Shown here in pieces: positions 40,281 through 41,517 of a stretch of 41,517 nucleotides of DNA; the stretch's first letter is position 1, and the number at the start of each line of letters is the position of its first letter. Where the stretch lies: assembly GCA_005776475.1 (NCBI GenBank), contig SXPB01000075.1, forward strand, positions 1-41,517, written 5' to 3'. The notes beneath the pieces are model-generated. The model ran no database searches, was not told the origin of the DNA, and saw only the letters and a program-made list of their open reading frames with translations. This DNA is from Planctomycetia bacterium. GTDB taxonomy: Bacteria > Planctomycetota > UBA1135 > UBA2386. A program made the translations under genes and the position numbers.

Positions 40281-41517
40281 GACGCACGCTCGCTGGCGAG
40301 CACTCCCGCCACACACGCCGTCATGCAAGTGGCGATGGCGCCGCCGAACATCGCCCGCAGGCCGAGGCGCGCGAGATCGCCGCGGCGTTCTGGCGCCATC
40401 GCACCGAGTCCGCCGATCTGGATGGCAACGCTGCTGAAGTTGGCGAACCCGCACAACGCAAAGCTGGCGATCATCACGGTGCGCGGCGACACGGACTGCG
40501 CGGCCGCCATCTTGCCGAGATCCTGGTAGGCGACGAACTCCGTCGCGATGAGCTTGGTGCCGATCAACTGCGCCAGCTCGTTGATGTCTGCCCACGGCAC
40601 GCCCATGACGGCGGCAATCGGCCAGAACACGAAGCCGAGCAGGAGTTGCAGGCTCAAGTCCTGATGCACGAGGCCGAGCGCGGCATTGATCAGGGCCAGC
40701 AACCCGAGGAACGCGATCAGCATGGCGCCGACGTTGAGGGCCAGGTGCAAGCCATCGCCGGCCCCCACGGCGGCGGCCTCGATGACGTTGCCCTGCTTGG
40801 TCGACGCGATCTTCGAGACGGTGCCCATCGTCTCGCTCTTCTCGGTCTCCGGCCACAGCAGCTTGCTGCAGATGAGCCCCGCCGGTACCGCCATGACGCT
40901 GGCCACCATCAGGCGACCGGCGATCTCGGCGCGCCGCACGGGGTCTTCGCCGCCGACGAAGCCGACATACGCCGCGAACACGCCACCGGCGATCGTGGCG
41001 AAGCCGCCGACCATGATCGTGTGCATCTCGCTCATGGTCATGTTGCGGAGGAAGGGCCGCACCAACAGCGGCGCCTCGGTCTGCCCGACGAACACGTTCG
41101 CGCACGCCGACAAGGACTCGCTGCCCGAGGTCCCCAACAGGCGGGCGGTGACACGCGCCATGCCGCTGACGATCAGTTGCATCACGCCGAGGTGGTAGAG
41201 CACTGCCATCAGGCTGCTGAAGAAGATCAGCGTCGGCAGGATCTGGAAGGCGAACACGAACCCGATGCCCCCACCGCCGGTGGCCAGCGAGCCGAACACC
41301 ATGCGGGCGCCGGCCTGGCCGAGATCGATCACGGAGTTGACGCCGCGGCCGACCGACTGCAACGCTTCGTTGCCGGCGCTCCAGTAGAGGAACGTGAAGC
41401 CGAGCACGGCTTGCAGCAGCAGTCCCTTGACGACGAGCCGCCAGTTGATCGCGCGCCGGTTCTGCGAGAAGGCGAAGCAGAGCGCCAGCAACACGGCGAT
41501 CCCGCACAACGAGACGA
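40277..41517 (-). CDS. CNT-family nucleoside transporter, N-terminus cut by window edge
   Basis: A concentrative nucleoside transporter of the NupC type. At least 410 residues are visible, with about ten hydrophobic helices. Family motifs include NRRAINWRLVVKGL near the N-terminus, GQTEAPLLVRPFL in the first half and ALCGFANFSSVAIQIGGLG near the end. The frame is open to the right edge. The first Met-like codon in the window is a TTG at 41509 inside a helix that already reads VSLCGIAVLLALC, so the true start must lie just outside. It imports nucleosides with an ion gradient, feeding the coupled purine nucleoside phosphorylase. Confidence 0.93.
   Translation of the reverse strand, partial: VSLCGIAVLLALCFAFSQNRRAINWRLVVKGLLLQAVLGFTFLYWSAGNEALQSVGRGVNSVIDLGQAGARMVFGSLATGGGGIGFVFAFQILPTLIFFSSLMAVLYHLGVMQLIVSGMARVTARLLGTSGSESLSACANVFVGQTEAPLLVRPFLRNMTMSEMHTIMVGGFATIAGGVFAAYVGFVGGEDPVRRAEIAGRLMVASVMAVPAGLICSKLLWPETEKSETMGTVSKIASTKQGNVIEAAAVGAGDGLHLALNVGAMLIAFLGLLALINAALGLVHQDLSLQLLLGFVFWPIAAVMGVPWADINELAQLIGTKLIATEFVAYQDLGKMAAAQSVSPRTVMIASFALCGFANFSSVAIQIGGLGAMAPERRGDLARLGLRAMFGGAIATCMTACVAGVLASERAS

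Noticed and set aside
1..41517. tRNA, rRNA, CRISPR, insertion sequence or prophage
   Set aside because: No conserved RNA stretch, spaced repeat array, transposase, integrase or phage structural protein was seen while reading both strands; a tRNA could still be missed by eye, but nearly all sequence is filled by supported genes.

Overview
This is a GC-rich, gene-dense bacterial chromosome segment with 31 protein genes, two of them cut by the window edges. I see no rRNA, tRNA, CRISPR array, insertion sequence or phage gene. The gene mix points to a Planctomycetota-like bacterium: probable futalosine-type menaquinone genes, an endonuclease-type MutL, an FGE-fold protein, radical SAM proteins with an N-terminal twitch domain, a YVTN-propeller lipoprotein, a GT3-type glycogen synthase and Ku/LigD. 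Another deep-branching Gram-negative phylum such as Acidobacteriota or Myxococcota cannot be excluded from sequence alone. Most genes lie on the minus strand in tightly packed operons. Seven gene pairs overlap by the 4-base string GTGA (stop TGA plus start GTG) and two by ATGA.

Layout. 1-1803: a truncated membrane protein and a divergent secreted protein with a possible LolA-like fold. 7795-1810 (minus): a six-gene operon of menG/ubiE, a CPBP-family membrane protease, a UbiX-type flavin prenyltransferase, an MqnP-type prenyltransferase, holA and mutL. This couples late menaquinone synthesis with replication and mismatch repair. 10926-7918: a 1002-residue lipoprotein with Ig-like and beta-propeller parts. 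11378-16874: a non-homologous end-joining (NHEJ) locus with LigD on the plus strand, facing DUF72, Ku, a stand-alone ATP-dependent DNA ligase and a MerR-TPR protein on the minus strand. The ligase domain inside LigD has lost its catalytic lysine and its OB-fold, while the separate ligase is intact.

16932-25742: glycogen metabolism. A debranching enzyme, a GH57 enzyme and a 1411-residue fusion of glycogen synthase (GT3) with alpha-glucan phosphorylase (GT35) form one operon, divergent from glgC. 25802-32077: an FGE-fold protein, then a sulfotransferase-like protein, a twitch/radical SAM/TPR protein and a class III PLP aminotransferase with an unassigned C-terminal domain. A second twitch/radical SAM protein faces this plus-strand operon. 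No known pathway matches this set.

32202-38418: an ATP-grasp ligase overlapping a small esterase, a hybrid histidine kinase, a second enterochelin-esterase-like protein and an S51 (cyanophycinase-type) hydrolase. The last two belong to an operon that also holds a GNAT protein, purine nucleoside phosphorylase and a CNT nucleoside transporter (to 41517).

The three most interesting points are the rewired NHEJ ligase, the paired twitch/radical SAM and aminotransferase locus, and the ATP-grasp/esterase/S51 gene set. Short perfect or near-perfect hairpins sit at all four convergent gene junctions and probably act as terminators in both directions.
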